A model generated the notes under the pieces. The model was not told where the DNA came from and did not search any database. It saw nothing but the letters and a program-made list of their open reading frames with translations. This document shows positions 13,218 to 24,551 of a stretch of DNA of 64,000 bases, one piece after another. Position 1 is the stretch's first letter; each line of letters starts with the position of its first letter. The translations under genes were made by a program, and so were the position numbers. Source of the DNA: Cymbomonas tetramitiformis (taxonomy: Eukaryota > Chlorophyta > Pyramimonadophyceae > Pyramimonadales > Pyramimonadaceae); the NCBI GenBank assembly GCA_001247695.2, contig LGRX02035281.1, positions 17,957-81,956 on the forward strand. Direction: 5' to 3'.

Positions 13218-13219
13218 TA

Positions 13220-13602
13220 GTGACAGACGTGACAGATATGACAAGTATGACAGGTCTCGCGCTGGATGACTGCTGGAGGGGAACAGACTTGGTAAAGGAG
13301 ATATGGTCATTGTCAGATGACCGCGAAGTGATAAGAGGATATGACAGTTACAAGTTTGCCACTGACGTGTCAGTCAGAATACGGCAAACGGTAACATTGT
13401 TAAAGCTGGCATAGAATAATGACTTTCTATTGGCTAGATGAAGATTTCAGGGCGGAAGCCTGTTACAGATTTTGCAGATGTGACAATGACTCGAGATATA
13501 AGTAAGCTCTGACCGTAGGTCAGAACTAGAGGACTCATTATTGTTTTGCCTTCGCAAGTGCTAGGTGGCTGTTCGCGTGCCAGTGCTAGACCGCTAAGAC
13601 AG
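13220..13602. other. No gene recognised
   Basis: Begins with a short run of GACAG/GACAT-like triplet-spaced motifs (about 13221-13255). Otherwise unique and non-coding as far as I can see. Confidence 0.4.
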
Positions 13603-13858
13603 TGCTGGAATCTGTATAGGCAGCCCTGACTGGGAGTCCCGGTGCAGGCCCCTATGACAGACCCCTAGGCCAACACTGGACTGCTGACTGATCTGTAGGC
13701 TCGTGCTGTGACATACGCTGTGTCACAGGTAGGCTAGACTCCGTTACCGTTGCGAGACCGTTCGGGGTATATTTAGCTTAGGGTTTATATTATTATGAGA
13801 GTTTATCCACACACAGTTCGAGACCCTCTGATATCTTGTGAACTAGGATATTCCGGTA
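13603..13858 (+). mobile_element. Solo LTR (family 1) with GACAG target duplication
   Basis: This 256-bp segment is the reverse complement of the LTRs at 51405-51656 and 54701-54952, with moderate divergence. It begins TGCTGGAATC and ends TTCCGGTA. GACAG is found directly before (13598-13602) and directly after (13859-13863). A single LTR with an intact 5-bp duplication and no interior is the expected product of recombination between the two LTRs of a full insertion. Confidence 0.9.
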
Positions 13859-14361
13859 GACAGTTCTGCTCACAGTTTTGTACAATAATTCGTACTTTTG
13901 GTTATTATGCCGATCTTTTGATGAATATATTTTACTGCTGTTTTTATCTTTTTACAAAACAATAATGTCCTGCGCGGAGCGGCTTTTTATTTCAGTACTA
14001 ATTCAGAAGTAGAGACCCTTTGGCGACAAGCTCACAACAGTTGGTAACAGCAGATTCGGGAGACAGGCGACTCCAGGGACACCCACGGTGTACTGGCGGA
14101 CCCTCTTTCCTTTTTATACTTGGCGGTGCTCACACGGAAAAGGGCTCCCAGTGGCGGCGGCGGCGGATCAGCACTGAATTACTACTTAACCCCTATGGAG
14201 CGGTTTGTACCGTATACGAACACTTTGACCGCTCAGATCATAGTACATTCACAACTCGAACTGACATGACTCGTTGCAATCGCACATCCAAGCGCTTCGC
14301 ACGCCCACCGCGATAGGTATCATTAATGCTCAAGAATGGATTTTGCATATATACCTATTAT
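13859..14361. other. No gene recognised
   Basis: Anonymous sequence between the solo LTR and module B. An open frame at 14020-14316 has no recognisable features. Confidence 0.4.
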
Positions 14362-14409
14362 ATATGACCACTTCCGCGACTCAGATGGGATGGATTGACT
14401 GTTTTTTGT

Positions 14410-15150
14410 ACTCACCCATATGGTGCACGATTCCTATAGTTTAGCATTTTTGAGAACCAATTTTCATGTTGAGAATCCGATATTCGATGTCCACATATGT
14501 CAGTCGCATGTTACCACAACCCTAATTTGGGTTTAAAGGTCCCAAAATGGACTCAAATTGCAGTTTTAGCCACATTTTAGCAACTTTCACCTTGATTGCG
14601 CCCATATGGGGCGCGATTCCTACGGTCTAGCATATTTGAGAACCAATTTTCATGTTGAGAATTCGATATTTGATGTCCACATATGTCAGTTGCATGTTAC
14701 CACAACCCTAATGGACTCAAATTGCAGTTTTAGCCACATTTTAGCAACTTTCACCTCGATTGCGCCCATATGGGGCGCGATTCCTACGGTCTAGCATTTT
14801 TGAGAACCAATTTTCATGTTGAGAATTCGATATTTGATGTCCGCACATGTCAGTTGCATGGTACAATAACCCGAATTTGGGGTTTAAGGTCCCAAAATGG
14901 ACTCAAATTGCAGTTTTAGCCACATTTTAGCAACTTTCACCTTGATAGCGCTCATATGGGGCGCGATTCCTACGGTCTAGCATTTTGAATAACCAATCTA
15001 TATGTTGAGAATCCGATATTTGATGTCCGCATATGTCAGTTGCATGGTACAATAACCCGAATTTGGGGTTTAAGGTCCCAAAATGGACTCAAATTGCAGT
15101 TTTAGCCACATTTTAGCAACTTTCACCTTGATAGCGCTCATATGGGGCGC
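14410..15150. repeat. ~185-bp satellite, about five units (left copy)
   Basis: The landmark CATATGGGGCGCGATTCCTA (the first unit is variant) recurs at about 14418, 14604, 14768, 14953 and 15140. Each unit ends with CACATTTTAGCAACTTTCAC. The right copy has about seven units, so the array has expanded or contracted since duplication. Confidence 0.85.
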
Positions 15151-15486
15151 GATTCCTACGGTCTAGCATTTTTGAGAACTAACTTTCATGTTGGTGGTGA
15201 CAACTCCGAGATGGAGGATGGTGGAGATGAGACGACATGGGTTGTGTATGCTCTATACGCATGTCGCCCTCGCGGCGGCCTCGTGTTGGCATCGGATGCG
15301 GATCGGTGTCATTCCACCGGAAATTTTGTTCACTGCATGCATTGCCTGTTAATTTTGCATCGGCTGCGTCGACATGAGCATAACCGCGTTGCTCTCCCCG
15401 CAGCGGAGGTCCGAGGTGCTACAAGCGGGCATCACGCAGCTTTCGCCGTTGCAATAAGTGAACGTGCAATGGGCCCTTTATTATGA
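15142..15486 (+). CDS. Hypothetical protein conserved in both module B copies
   Basis: A 114-codon frame that starts inside the last satellite unit and runs into unique DNA; the more plausible start is the internal ATG just after the satellite. Its counterpart at 41128-41472 is open over the same length with only a few substitutions. The central part holds several Cys and His residues (around HSTGNFVHCMHC), which could bind a metal, but I recognise no family. It points towards the GRGKGRG-repeat gene, so the two are convergent. Conservation may merely reflect recent duplication, so coding status is uncertain. Confidence 0.35.
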   Translation: MGRDSYGLAFLRTNFHVGGDNSEMEDGGDETTWVVYALYACRPRGGLVLASDADRCHSTGNFVHCMHCLLILHRLRRHEHNRVALPAAEVRGATSGHHAAFAVAISERAMGPLL

Positions 15487-15984
15487 GTGTGATGAAAACC
15501 TCAGAGGATAGGGAATTGACATTCTTTGTGGTTATGACTTATGCATGTTAAGATCTTCCCATATTCACACGATCGCGTAGACGCGTACGTAATCGGAGCA
15601 GACAGGATGAAGCGGATGGCCACTCGTTTATTATTTGTGCAGCGGTGATTATAAAAATATTCATCTCATCAAGCGATCAGAGGAATTCGTCACAATCTAT
15701 CCATCAATGAAGATATCAAACTATGTATGTTGAAATGCTTACTACTCATCATAGCATTATGTATGGCAGGATGCCATGACGTGAGTTATTGGATCGCCCA
15801 TATCACATCCATGGGTTTATAACATAAACCACATTTTATGTTCTCGCTCCTCGCTAGCATAACAACATAATCGACCTCTGTGTGTTCACATTGAGTGTGT
15901 GTCTATGTCACATACTTGTTGCCACTTTTGCTCTACTCTCGATGATATGGTCTACAAGTGCATAATATATACTCGTGCCGCGGA
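15487..15984. other. Intergenic spacer between convergent ORFs
   Basis: AT-rich DNA with no open frame of note, conserved at 40630-41127 in the right module B copy. It would hold the 3' ends of both convergent transcripts. Confidence 0.5.
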
Positions 15985-17406
15985 TCAAACTTTCCTCTTG
16001 TTGCCTCGGCCACGAGCAGCAACTTGCGGTGTGGCTGCAGATGATGTAGTTTCTCCTGGCCCTTTGCCTCGTCCACGAGCAACAGGTGGCTGTGCAGCCG
16101 CAGATGATGCAACTCCCCCTCGCCCCTTGCCTCGGCCACGAGCAGCAACTTGCGGCACCGCCGTTGATGACGATGCAGCTTCGCCTCGGCCCTTGCCTCG
16201 TCCACGAGCAACAGGTGGCTGTGCAGCCGCAGATGATGCAACTCCCCCTCGCCCCTTGCCTCGGCCACGAGCAGCAACTTGCGGCACCGCCGTTGATGAC
16301 GATGCAGCTTCTCCTCGGCCCTTGCCTCGTCCACGAGCGACAGGTTGTGGTGCAGCCCCAGATGATGTAGCTCCTCCTCGCCCCTTGCCTCGGCCACACG
16401 CAACAAATGGCAGTGCAGCCACTGAGTCGATGTCAGCATCCTCTCCACCCTCTTGATTCTGATATCGTGCGGCATCAACACCCGCTTGTCCGGTGCGACG
16501 CACCCTAGAGTAGATCCGAGACAGAAATATTTGGACTTTGGAATCTAAGAGTTGCAACTCTTCGCGCCCTACAAAATGGACATCCATTCTCTCCCGGAGG
16601 GATGCGGCTGTGATCTTGTTATTGAGTTCCCACTGAGCAAGCATGAGGACTTCTTGTTCCTCTGAGAATTGGATGCGCGCGGCTCGTGTTAGCATACGCG
16701 CCCAGCCTCGCTCTAGCATGAGCGGCTGAGGGAGAGTGAACGTGAAAGCACATGGAAATGATTGTATAGATATATGCCGCATTATGCTGAAGATGCCATC
16801 TACCTCATGTGCCGCCTTGATGGCCTGGCAAGGTTCATCATTGATGCTACGCAGATGGCAACCGGGCACCAAATCACATGTCTTTAATCGCGATGTCTGC
16901 CATTTTATGCCATTCACAACCAAATCAGAGCTGCCATCAGATGTGCACGACACGTCTGCTTTGAATTGGGCATGTGATTCGAAGATGATGGTGCGGGTCT
17001 CCTCTATCGAAGCATGTGCCTTATGTTCATGGACTTTCTTCAACACGCCAATTTTGTCGTGTATCATGTTTTTCACCGAAGACAATTGTTTCCGACGACA
17101 TTTGCTGATGTGTGCTTCATACGAGACTCTTTTCCGCTTGCTGTCGAATTTCTGATCACACTCCAAACATACCAGCAATTGATCACTTGCGCATGCTTCG
17201 AGAGATTGTCTCAAAAGTGCACGCTATGTTTTCCGATAAAGCTTGAATGCTGAATGTGTCCCACTGCCATCTGAAGTGTTAGCACCGCGCTGATCACGCA
17301 ACTCCGCCTTCTCTCGCAGCATCTGGACTTTCTCTTGCTTGCGCAATTGATGGCTCTTGACGAGCAAAGACGCATGCTTGTCATTGCTAGTTGGGTTTGT
17401 GGGCAC
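15985..17406 (-). CDS. Zinc-finger and GRGKGRG-repeat protein, left copy, in-frame TAG
   Basis: The main open part (17214 down to 15985, 409 codons) begins with a probable C2HC finger (CLECDQKF...HISKC), then a middle region ending in a helical segment that looks like a DNA-binding or dimerisation fold (inference). The C-terminal ~170 residues are repeats built on GRGKGRG and alternating GVASSAAAQPP/EAASSST linkers, resembling AT-hooks or RGG boxes. Upstream in the same frame a lysine/glutamate-rich stretch (17406-17227) is separated only by a TAG at 17224-17226. The same TAG is present in the right copy. No ATG precedes the finger in this frame, so the start is unknown: an unrecognised intron, readthrough or decay could explain it. 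The tail is intact here but frameshifted in the right copy. Confidence 0.55.
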
Positions 17407-17627
17407 TTATGTGGCAATGATATCCTATGACACAACAACAAGTCCCAATTCAAGAACGAAAAATATGAATGAATGAGCAAAATAATCTTGATTATTATTG
17501 TTGTGAACATAACTTCATCATTATTATGCAACTTGCCCCCGGATCATTTCATACAACACACACACACACACATATATATACATATTATATCACTCTAAAA
17601 ACACCATATATATAGAGTACTATATAT

Positions 17628-17658
<31 letters not shown>

Positions 17659-17662
17659 ACAC

Positions 17663-17959
17663 TTGAAGCGCATGCGTCGACGCGGGGGCGAAGGCTCCAA
17701 TCAGCAAACCGCAAAGGAGGTCACGGACTCTTTGGACCTCCTACCCATGAAAGGCCTTGATAATAAGGCTGTCTATGTTCCCATACACAAATTGCCCGAA
17801 AATACACAGCTTGATAGCATTCATCATCTTCAATCGAAATACAATGTCAAGGAGCGAGAGGGTGGGCCAGAATCAAATATGCTCCGATGTTGGATTTTTG
17901 GGGGCATCGGACTTGGTACTGTCGTCAAGGTGGAGATTCCAGCGGAAGCAAACCTCAAG
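17663..17959 (+). pseudogene. Exon-like captured gene fragment in the foldback element
   Basis: An open frame of about 98 codons with normal amino acid composition sits in the left half of an otherwise low-complexity element. It ends in ACCTCAAG followed by GTAAGC, a consensus splice donor, after which the sequence becomes GT-rich repeat. I read it as a host exon captured by the element (transduplication). I do not recognise the protein. The start is ambiguous because the first residues overlap the TA-rich arm. Confidence 0.4.
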
Positions 17960-18119
17960 GTAAGCTCGTGATCATGTGTGTGCTCATGTGTGCTCATGTG
18001 TGCTCATGTGTGCTCATGTGTGTAAGTGTACACATTAGTATTCACTCTTGGCTTACCACAACGCATTGTGTGTAAGTGTATGCGTGTAGTTGAAGATTGC
18101 AAAATACTTAAATATGTGT

Positions 18120-19315
18120 GTTTGTGTGTGTGTGCGTGTGTGCGTGTCGGTGTGTGTATGGATGAATGAATATTGTTATGTGTTGCGGGCTGTGTGGCTT
18201 TAGCATGATTTCTAAATTAAGTATGCGTGTACTTGCTATGTCGTATACTTGTGTAGACTGTGATGTAGCAACTTTTCTAAATTATGTATGCTTGGATTGA
18301 GTATGTATGCAGTACTTGTATAGGCTGTGATATATCACAATGTGTATACTTATACTTGGATTTACTAGGTATACTATCTTGCATATGCTGTAATATGTTG
18401 TGTCTTTAGTAGCAAATTTTCTAAATTATGTAGGCCTGGATTTACTATGTATACTTGTATAGGCTGCATGGGTGATATAGCATTTTTTTTCTAAATTAAG
18501 CATGCTTGGATTTTCTCTGTATACTATCTTGTATAGGCTGTATTATGTTGTGTGGCTTTAGCAACTTTTCTACAATAGAAGTGTGGTTGGATTTGCTATG
18601 TATACTACTTGTATATACAGCTTATATACAAGATAGTATACATAGCAAATCCAAGCATACACAATTTAGTTTATGCAACCTACTACTATACAAATGTACA
18701 TAGCAAATCCGAGCATGCCTAATTTAGACAAGTTGCTAAAGCCACACAGCCTGCACACAAAGCCTGCACACACACACACCCACACACCCACACACAGCAA
18801 TATGCATCCATTCATACACATGCCGCACAAGCATGTTCACACGCGCGTGCGCACGCGCGCACACACACACACAACACTGCACAAAAACAAAACAAGGTTG
18901 ATTACTTAATTATTTTGCTGGGTTTTGATGAAGTCTAGAATCACATTGCCAACAAATATGGATAGAAAATTCTCCGGGGGCAAGTTGCCTAATAATGATG
19001 CAGTGATGTTCACAATGACAATTATGCCACAGCCTATACATGCATGCATAGCAAATCCGAGCATGCGTAATATATGAAACATGCTAAAACCACACAGGCC
19101 GCACCACACATACACACATAGCAATATTTATCCATCCACGATACAAATGCATGAGCGTGGTCACACACACACACACACGCGCACACGGCACACTTTTGGG
19201 AAAAAAAGAATTTTCATTATGGAGTTTCATTAGTCTTCCAGGGCCTGCTGTTTTAGCGGGTGCCTCTGTATTACACATTGTGATCTCTTACACACGGTGT
19301 GGCAGAGAGTATACA

Positions 19316-19349
<34 letters not shown>

Positions 19350-19419
19350 GTACTATATGTATATGGTGTTTTTAGAGTGATATAATATGTATATATATGT
19401 GTGTGTGTGTGTGTATGAA
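18120..19419. repeat. Palindromic interior of the foldback element
   Basis: The motif GGATTTGCTATGTATACTA (about 18588) faces its complement at about 18640, forming a hairpin of more than 40 bp per arm centred near 18617. Diverged copies of the motif (TGGATTTACTATGTATAC and similar) recur several times to the left. GT-rich DNA (18110-18160) pairs with CA-rich DNA (18765-18880). A further relative of the terminal repeat (CCGGGGGCAAGTTGCCTAAT) lies at 18976, suggesting nesting. Confidence 0.65.
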
Positions 19420-19892
19420 ATGATCCGTGAAAGCCAAAAAAAAAAACGTCTCAGCGTCCGAAGGGCGCGAGCACTGGAAAAAATGTTTTTTCGCGCATAT
19501 TGTTTATGATAATATTTTAGGTTTGAGTAGACGTTTTTCCTAGAATTTTGTCGACCAGAAGGTATTTTTCGACCCCTGTTTTGCTTCTTATAGTGAAATA
19601 TGGTGTCTTTTGCATCAAACCCTAAACCCTGCGGTATGATCTCGCTTTAGCTTGTATGATTTCTTGATATATGATATGAATTTTGAGTACCCAGCGACCT
19701 GAGTTTTTTACGAAGGTCCTGGGGAAAGAGTAACAAAACGCCTGGAGAAGCTGGAGAGCCTTGAGCTCTCCAGTGAGGAACCAAAACCATAAAGCACAAC
19801 ATTCCGCACAACTGAAGGAAAAAAGAAAAAACAACCTCAGAACTCTAACGCGCTTGGTTGTCGCGTTGTTGATAATCTCACACAGGAGAATT

Positions 19893-21710
19893 ATGAGCGA
19901 AGAAGGAGCCACAGATATGGACGCGCACACCCAACCAGAAACCATCCAGCAGAAATATGACTTTATGCGGAGTATGAACTCAGACGTGATTCGTGACAGT
20001 GATAAGTGGAGCGCTCAATTGGACCAGGACACAGTCTCGTCCCTCATTTATGCCACTTTCCTTGCGAAAGCAGACGCAGTCTTCGCAACTCGCAACATTC
20101 CAATAAACCATAAGCAGTTTTTCGGAAACATTCAAAGGCCATCCACTATGTGCACCTTCCTGTGGAACATTTTCAGACACGCGATAAATATGTGTTCGGT
20201 GAAAGGAAACGAAGTTGTCATTGAGTCAGCAGCAGCAACCACAAACGTTGAAAAGTTAATAAAGTACACCAGGAATACAGTTCAGAGGGAGAACATCAGA
20301 AACATTGTCGAAGCACTCCTGGAATTCGACTTGTATTTTCCCACACTGGCGTCAGTTCAGACACAAGTTGAGGAACGCATTGCGAAGCAGGCATCGGAGT
20401 TAACACAGCAGTCCCCCTCAGCCTCTGGATTAGCAGAAATCGACCTGGGTGCACACGAGGGAGCACAAGCCGAAGGTGCTCAAAACGAGGCGGAGAAAGA
20501 GGAAGAGGACACTTGGGAAGAAAGAGAAGAAGCAGGTATAAAATTAAACAGCCTCCCATTCTTAACCTGTTTAATCACAACTGCCGCATTGCAAAACGCA
20601 GTAACGAAAGCTCACGCACAGCATTTAGAGATAGCAAGCATTTCTTTTCTCATTCTTGCATTTCTAACAGCTGTGAACACAGGCGAGTACGACGGAATCG
20701 ACGGGCTAACTGGACAACGAGAAGTGTCACTTGTCAACCACGAAGAGGAAGCTGAGTTCGACTTGGCATCTCTACAAACGGCAGTGGACTACTCTGAGAC
20801 GGTGAAGAACGCCGAAACCGAAATCGAAGGCCACGAAGGTGACTTGGAGAACGAGGACTTTCTCCAGACACTGAAGATCACGAGACACAACGTCCAGAAC
20901 ATCGCGCGCTTCACTGGACGCGAGCTGAGTGAAGTCAGAAGGCAGTGCGAGGAGACCCTGACCAGGAAGCATCTCGACGTTGGCTCACTGGCAGTTGACG
21001 GTTTGTCGCGTAAGGTGGACGCATCGGGTGTCGCTAAGGTAAAAACCGCCCTCTCACTTCACGTAAAAAAGCATTCTCATAACTACTGCTCTTGCATTAA
21101 GCGCCATTAGCCTTTCAAAACTTTCATTCCTATAAACATTACGACAACGTGCATTCTAACTAGTGTAAAAACGCAGACTCCCTTCATCAAAGTTCAGCTA
21201 AAGAGCGAGGACGAAGCTGCCGCAATTCTCGAGCTGGGAATCCTTTTGGTGGACGGGCAGCGTTTCAACATCACTCCCAAATCTTCAAGACTAACTCGAT
21301 TCAACCTGTTCCTGCGTGCTTCCGCTCCCAATCTCCAGGTCTCAACGGAAAACATTGTCTCATTTCTGCTCACGACTCCATTTGCAAGCTTTGTAAAGCG
21401 GGTTGTCTTTCAACAGACATTCACAGAACAACCAGGCAAGGGCAGAGGATCACGGCTGGTCAGAAGGATCTACGCAGTACTCAGGCCCCCAGTTGCAGCA
21501 GCACCGGAACCGGCAGTACCGGACATTCAAAATCCGGAGCACGCAGTTTACTTCATTCCACTTCAGTACATCTACAACCCTGTTGGAGTTGTCCTGATTA
21601 CCCAGTGCAGTGCCCACGAGTGTTTCAAGTGTGCCCCATCTCCCAAAAGGTTCGGTCATTGTTCCAAGAACTGTATGGACAGCGGGAAAGGGAAGGGAAA
21701 GGGGAAATGA
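19893..21710 (+). CDS. LINE ORF1 (Gag-like, zinc knuckle)
   Basis: The first in-frame ATG is at 19893. The first ~380 codons are acidic and helical with an E-rich patch (around 20470-20530). A 138-bp segment, 21039-21176, begins GTAAAA, contains CTAAC near its end, closes with CAG and holds the only stop (TAG at 21108); removing it as an intron keeps frame. After it the protein reads TPFIKVQLKSEDEAA..., a pattern like the RRM-type domain common upstream of zinc knuckles in LINE ORF1, and then CFKC...RFGHCSKNC, a CCHC knuckle. A TGA at 21708 follows a GKGKGK stretch, but the same frame continues as Gly/Pro-rich sequence. A second optional intron, 20536-20670 (135 bp), is also in frame. The role would be RNA binding in the retrotransposition particle. 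Confidence 0.7.
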
Positions 21711-21857
21711 TCTGGTAAAGGAAAAGGATCAGGAGGAGGAGGCCCCCCAGGATTCCCACCAGGAGGCCCTCCAGGACCGCCGAGTACCCCCACAAAAAAC
21801 TCAGCCAAGTGGGAAGCAGCAAAAGCTAAAGCATTAAAGAGAAAGCTCACCCCCTCA
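21711..21857 (+). CDS. ORF1 C-terminal extension beyond an in-frame TGA, truncated by insertion
   Basis: In the same frame as ORF1, the codons after TGA encode SGKGKGSGGGG, then PPGFPPGGPPGPP and a lysine/alanine-rich stretch up to the insertion at 21858. Skipping the nested element, the frame would resume at 24375 and read about 25 more codons to TGA. The unbroken low-complexity composition on both sides of the stop suggests the TGA is a recent mutation or is read through. Confidence 0.45.
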
Positions 21858-24374
21858 TGGCTATTACCCGGAAGTACTGGTAATAGTACTTTCGACGCCG
21901 AAAGTACTGTCACAAGTACTTTCACGGCATAATTTTTTTCGGGGTCTTCCCATTATTGGGGGGGGCTGCCAATCATATCCCAGTCCCCTAAGGACCTAAA
22001 CTGAGTTGTCTTATGCCCCATTGGTCGGCTTTCCACTTGTAGCCTTCTCAATGGATGCTAGAAGCCAAGGGGGTAGCATTTTTTGTTACATTCCATTGTT
22101 TTGTAGTTGCAAAGATAGTGCCCTCTCCTTTTGAATTTTTTGAAAGCACGCATTGGCCGATGAACAAGCTGGCGATCACTCAAATCATAACTATATATCG
22201 CATCTAATCATGTATGTGACAATAAATCTGATGACATGATGGCATGTATGATAAGTTGCGGGTCAAACCCAGCCCTACAAGTGTGTTTAAACTAAGGGAT
22301 CTTATGGTAGGATAGGGTACACAAGTAGCATGCCGTGGATTCTCCCAACGGGCACCCTTGTACCGAGTATCGCTCGGAGATGATTTGTAACGATGTTGTG
22401 GACTATGAGACCCATTTTTGGGACCCCGATCGATGTCTAAGGTGCATATTTGAGTTTTGAAGAGAGTTCAGAGCCTACAGACAGCGTACCAGTACGCATA
22501 CACAAGTAGCATGCCGTGGATTCTCCCAACGGGAACCCTTGTACCGAGTATCGCTCGGAGATGATTTGTAACGATGTTGTGGACTATGAGACCCATTTTT
22601 GGGACCCCGATCGATGTCTAAGGTGCATATTTGAGTTTCGAAGAGAGTTCAGAGCCTAGCAGACAACGTACCATTACGCATACACAAGTAGCATGCCGTG
22701 GATTCTCCCAACGGGCACCCTTGTACCGAGTATCGCTCGGAGATGATTTGTAACGATGTTGTGGACTATGAGACCCATTTTTGGGACCCCGATCGATGTC
22801 TAAGGTGCATATTTGAGTTTCGAAGAGAGTTCAGAGCCTAGCAGACAACGTACCAGTACGCATACACAAGTAGCATGCCGTGGATTCTCCCAACGGGAAC
22901 CCTTGTACCGAGTATCGCTCGGAGATGATTTGTAACGATGTTGTGGACTATGAGACCCATTTTTGGGACCCCGATCGATGTCTAAGGTGCATATTTGAGT
23001 TTTGAAGAGAGTTCAGAGCCTAGCAGACAGCGTACCAGTACGCATACACAAGTAGCATGCCGTGGATTCTCCCAACGGGCACCCTTGTACCGAGTATCGC
23101 TCGGAGATGATTTGTAACGATGTTGTGGACTATGAGACCCATTTTTGGGACCCCGATCGATGTCTAAGGTGCATATTTGAGTTTCGAAGAGAGTTCAGAG
23201 CCTAGCAGACAGCGTACCAGTACGCATACACAAGTAGCATGCCGTGGATTCTCCCAACGGGCACCCTTGTACCGAGTATCGCTCGGAGATGATTTGTAAC
23301 GATGTTGTGGACTACGAGACCCATTTTTGGACCTTGATCGAAACACCATAGCAAGACCCTACTTTTATGTTATCTTACCAGAGTAACCACTGAGTGTGTA
23401 ATATGTTAGGAATGTGCGCTGCTATCATTCTGAGTGGGAATATAGTGGCCTCTACGTGTTCACATTAGAGTTTAAGAAAGTCAAAATTAAAAAAAATCGT
23501 GCAGTTGGAGTAATTAGGCTCCAAAATTAATTTTCCTGAAATTAAATGTGGCAGTGTGTCTGGAAATCTATTGTTTAATAGTAGGGTTGATTCAAATCGG
23601 TTCGGCAAGCGGTGTAATACTAGTACGGTCATGCATTAATGTTAAGATCGATATATTTGATATATACATCACTTTATAACTCGCATGGATCGCAATATCG
23701 AGGCAGTTATGGCAATTTGGGTTTGGGTTTGAATGTGGCCAAAATGGCATTATTGTGGAGTATGTGACCAGCATTCCGCTTGGGAGGAATGCCATAAATT
23801 GTGCAAGCTAAACATGGATCAAACCCCTCAACTCAAAGGACACTCATCTATGGCAGTATATCGAATTTTAGAAATGTTAACGAGCTCTATACATTCACAT
23901 ATGCGGTCACCATGCACCCACATATGACGTGCACCATATGGACGGTGACTATGGAAATCACGAATTTTTCTGTATTTGATGAGCGCGGCCCACATCACCA
24001 CGTGTTTTGAGCCCCAACCTTTATCATAATAGCATGCAACGTAGCACACGTTCGAACAAGGTCCCAATAATGTTGGGCACCGCTTTACTCGACATCCTAG
24101 GCCCATTAACAGCACCTAACAACACATCTAGTCGAAAGTACTTGTGACAGTACTTTCAGAAATTAATTATTTTCTGGTTTTTCACACCCTAAAAGTATGC
24201 TATAAATATACCAACCTAAACTTGATAACGGCACGTGTGAGTCATTTGGGAAATTAAAAAGGGTCGTAAATGAATTTTCAAAAATGTTAAACGACCCATA
24301 TCACCAAGTATACCGGATATCACATAGTTTTAGCAAAGTACTTGTAATAGTACTTTCCCGCCGGGTAATAGCCA
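21858..24374. mobile_element. Nested TIR element (2,517 bp) with CTCA target duplication
   Basis: Perfect 14-bp terminal inverted repeats TGGCTATTACCCGG and CCGGGTAATAGCCA bound the segment. Inside them both ends carry AAAGTACT-type palindromes (AGTACTGGTAATAGTACTTT at left; AAAGTACTTGTAATAGTACT at right, again near 24130). CTCA occurs at 21854-21857 and 24375-24378. No transposase is evident, so it is non-autonomous. It carries the 182-bp satellite and about 800 bp of AT-rich DNA without genes. It interrupts the tail of LINE ORF1 and therefore came after the LINE family formed. Confidence 0.85.
22319..23335. repeat. 182-bp tandem satellite, about 5.6 copies
   Basis: Units beginning ACACAAGTAGCATGCCGTGG start at 22319, 22500, 22682, 22864, 23046 and 23228, a period of 181-182 bp. 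Copies are nearly identical; alternate units differ at the same few sites (for example CGGGCACCC versus CGGGAACCC, GTTTTGAA versus GTTTCGAA), hinting at amplification of a multi-unit block. The array is wholly inside the nested TIR element. Confidence 0.95.
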
Positions 24375-24551
24375 CTCAGCTCTCAGCCCTGCTCACAAGA
24401 TCCCCGCAGGAGGCAGCCAGAGACAACCCCTGACACAGGAAGGTGACGAAGGAATTAATCTTGCTGAAGGTAGATACTGAGAAATTGGTCTGCTTAATCC
24501 GTCTCTTCTCTCTGAACACTTTCTCAGACTTTGTGATCCCGGGCATCTGAT

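Larger units (their letters stand above)
14362..17492 (-). repeat. Repeat module B, left copy (inverted)
   Basis: Reverse complement of 39108-42644 at very high identity. Reading on the minus strand it runs from the gene for a GRGKGRG-repeat protein, through about 400 bp without genes, past a convergent small ORF, into a ~185-bp satellite, and ends at GAAGTGGTCATA, a terminus shared by both copies. At 17493 a foldback element interrupts it, separating it from what was probably module-A-like DNA (now at 35845). Confidence 0.85.

Noticed and set aside
17493..19427. Helitron
   Set aside because: Long terminal inverted repeats and a palindromic interior fit a foldback element; no TC...CTRR ends or Rep/helicase.
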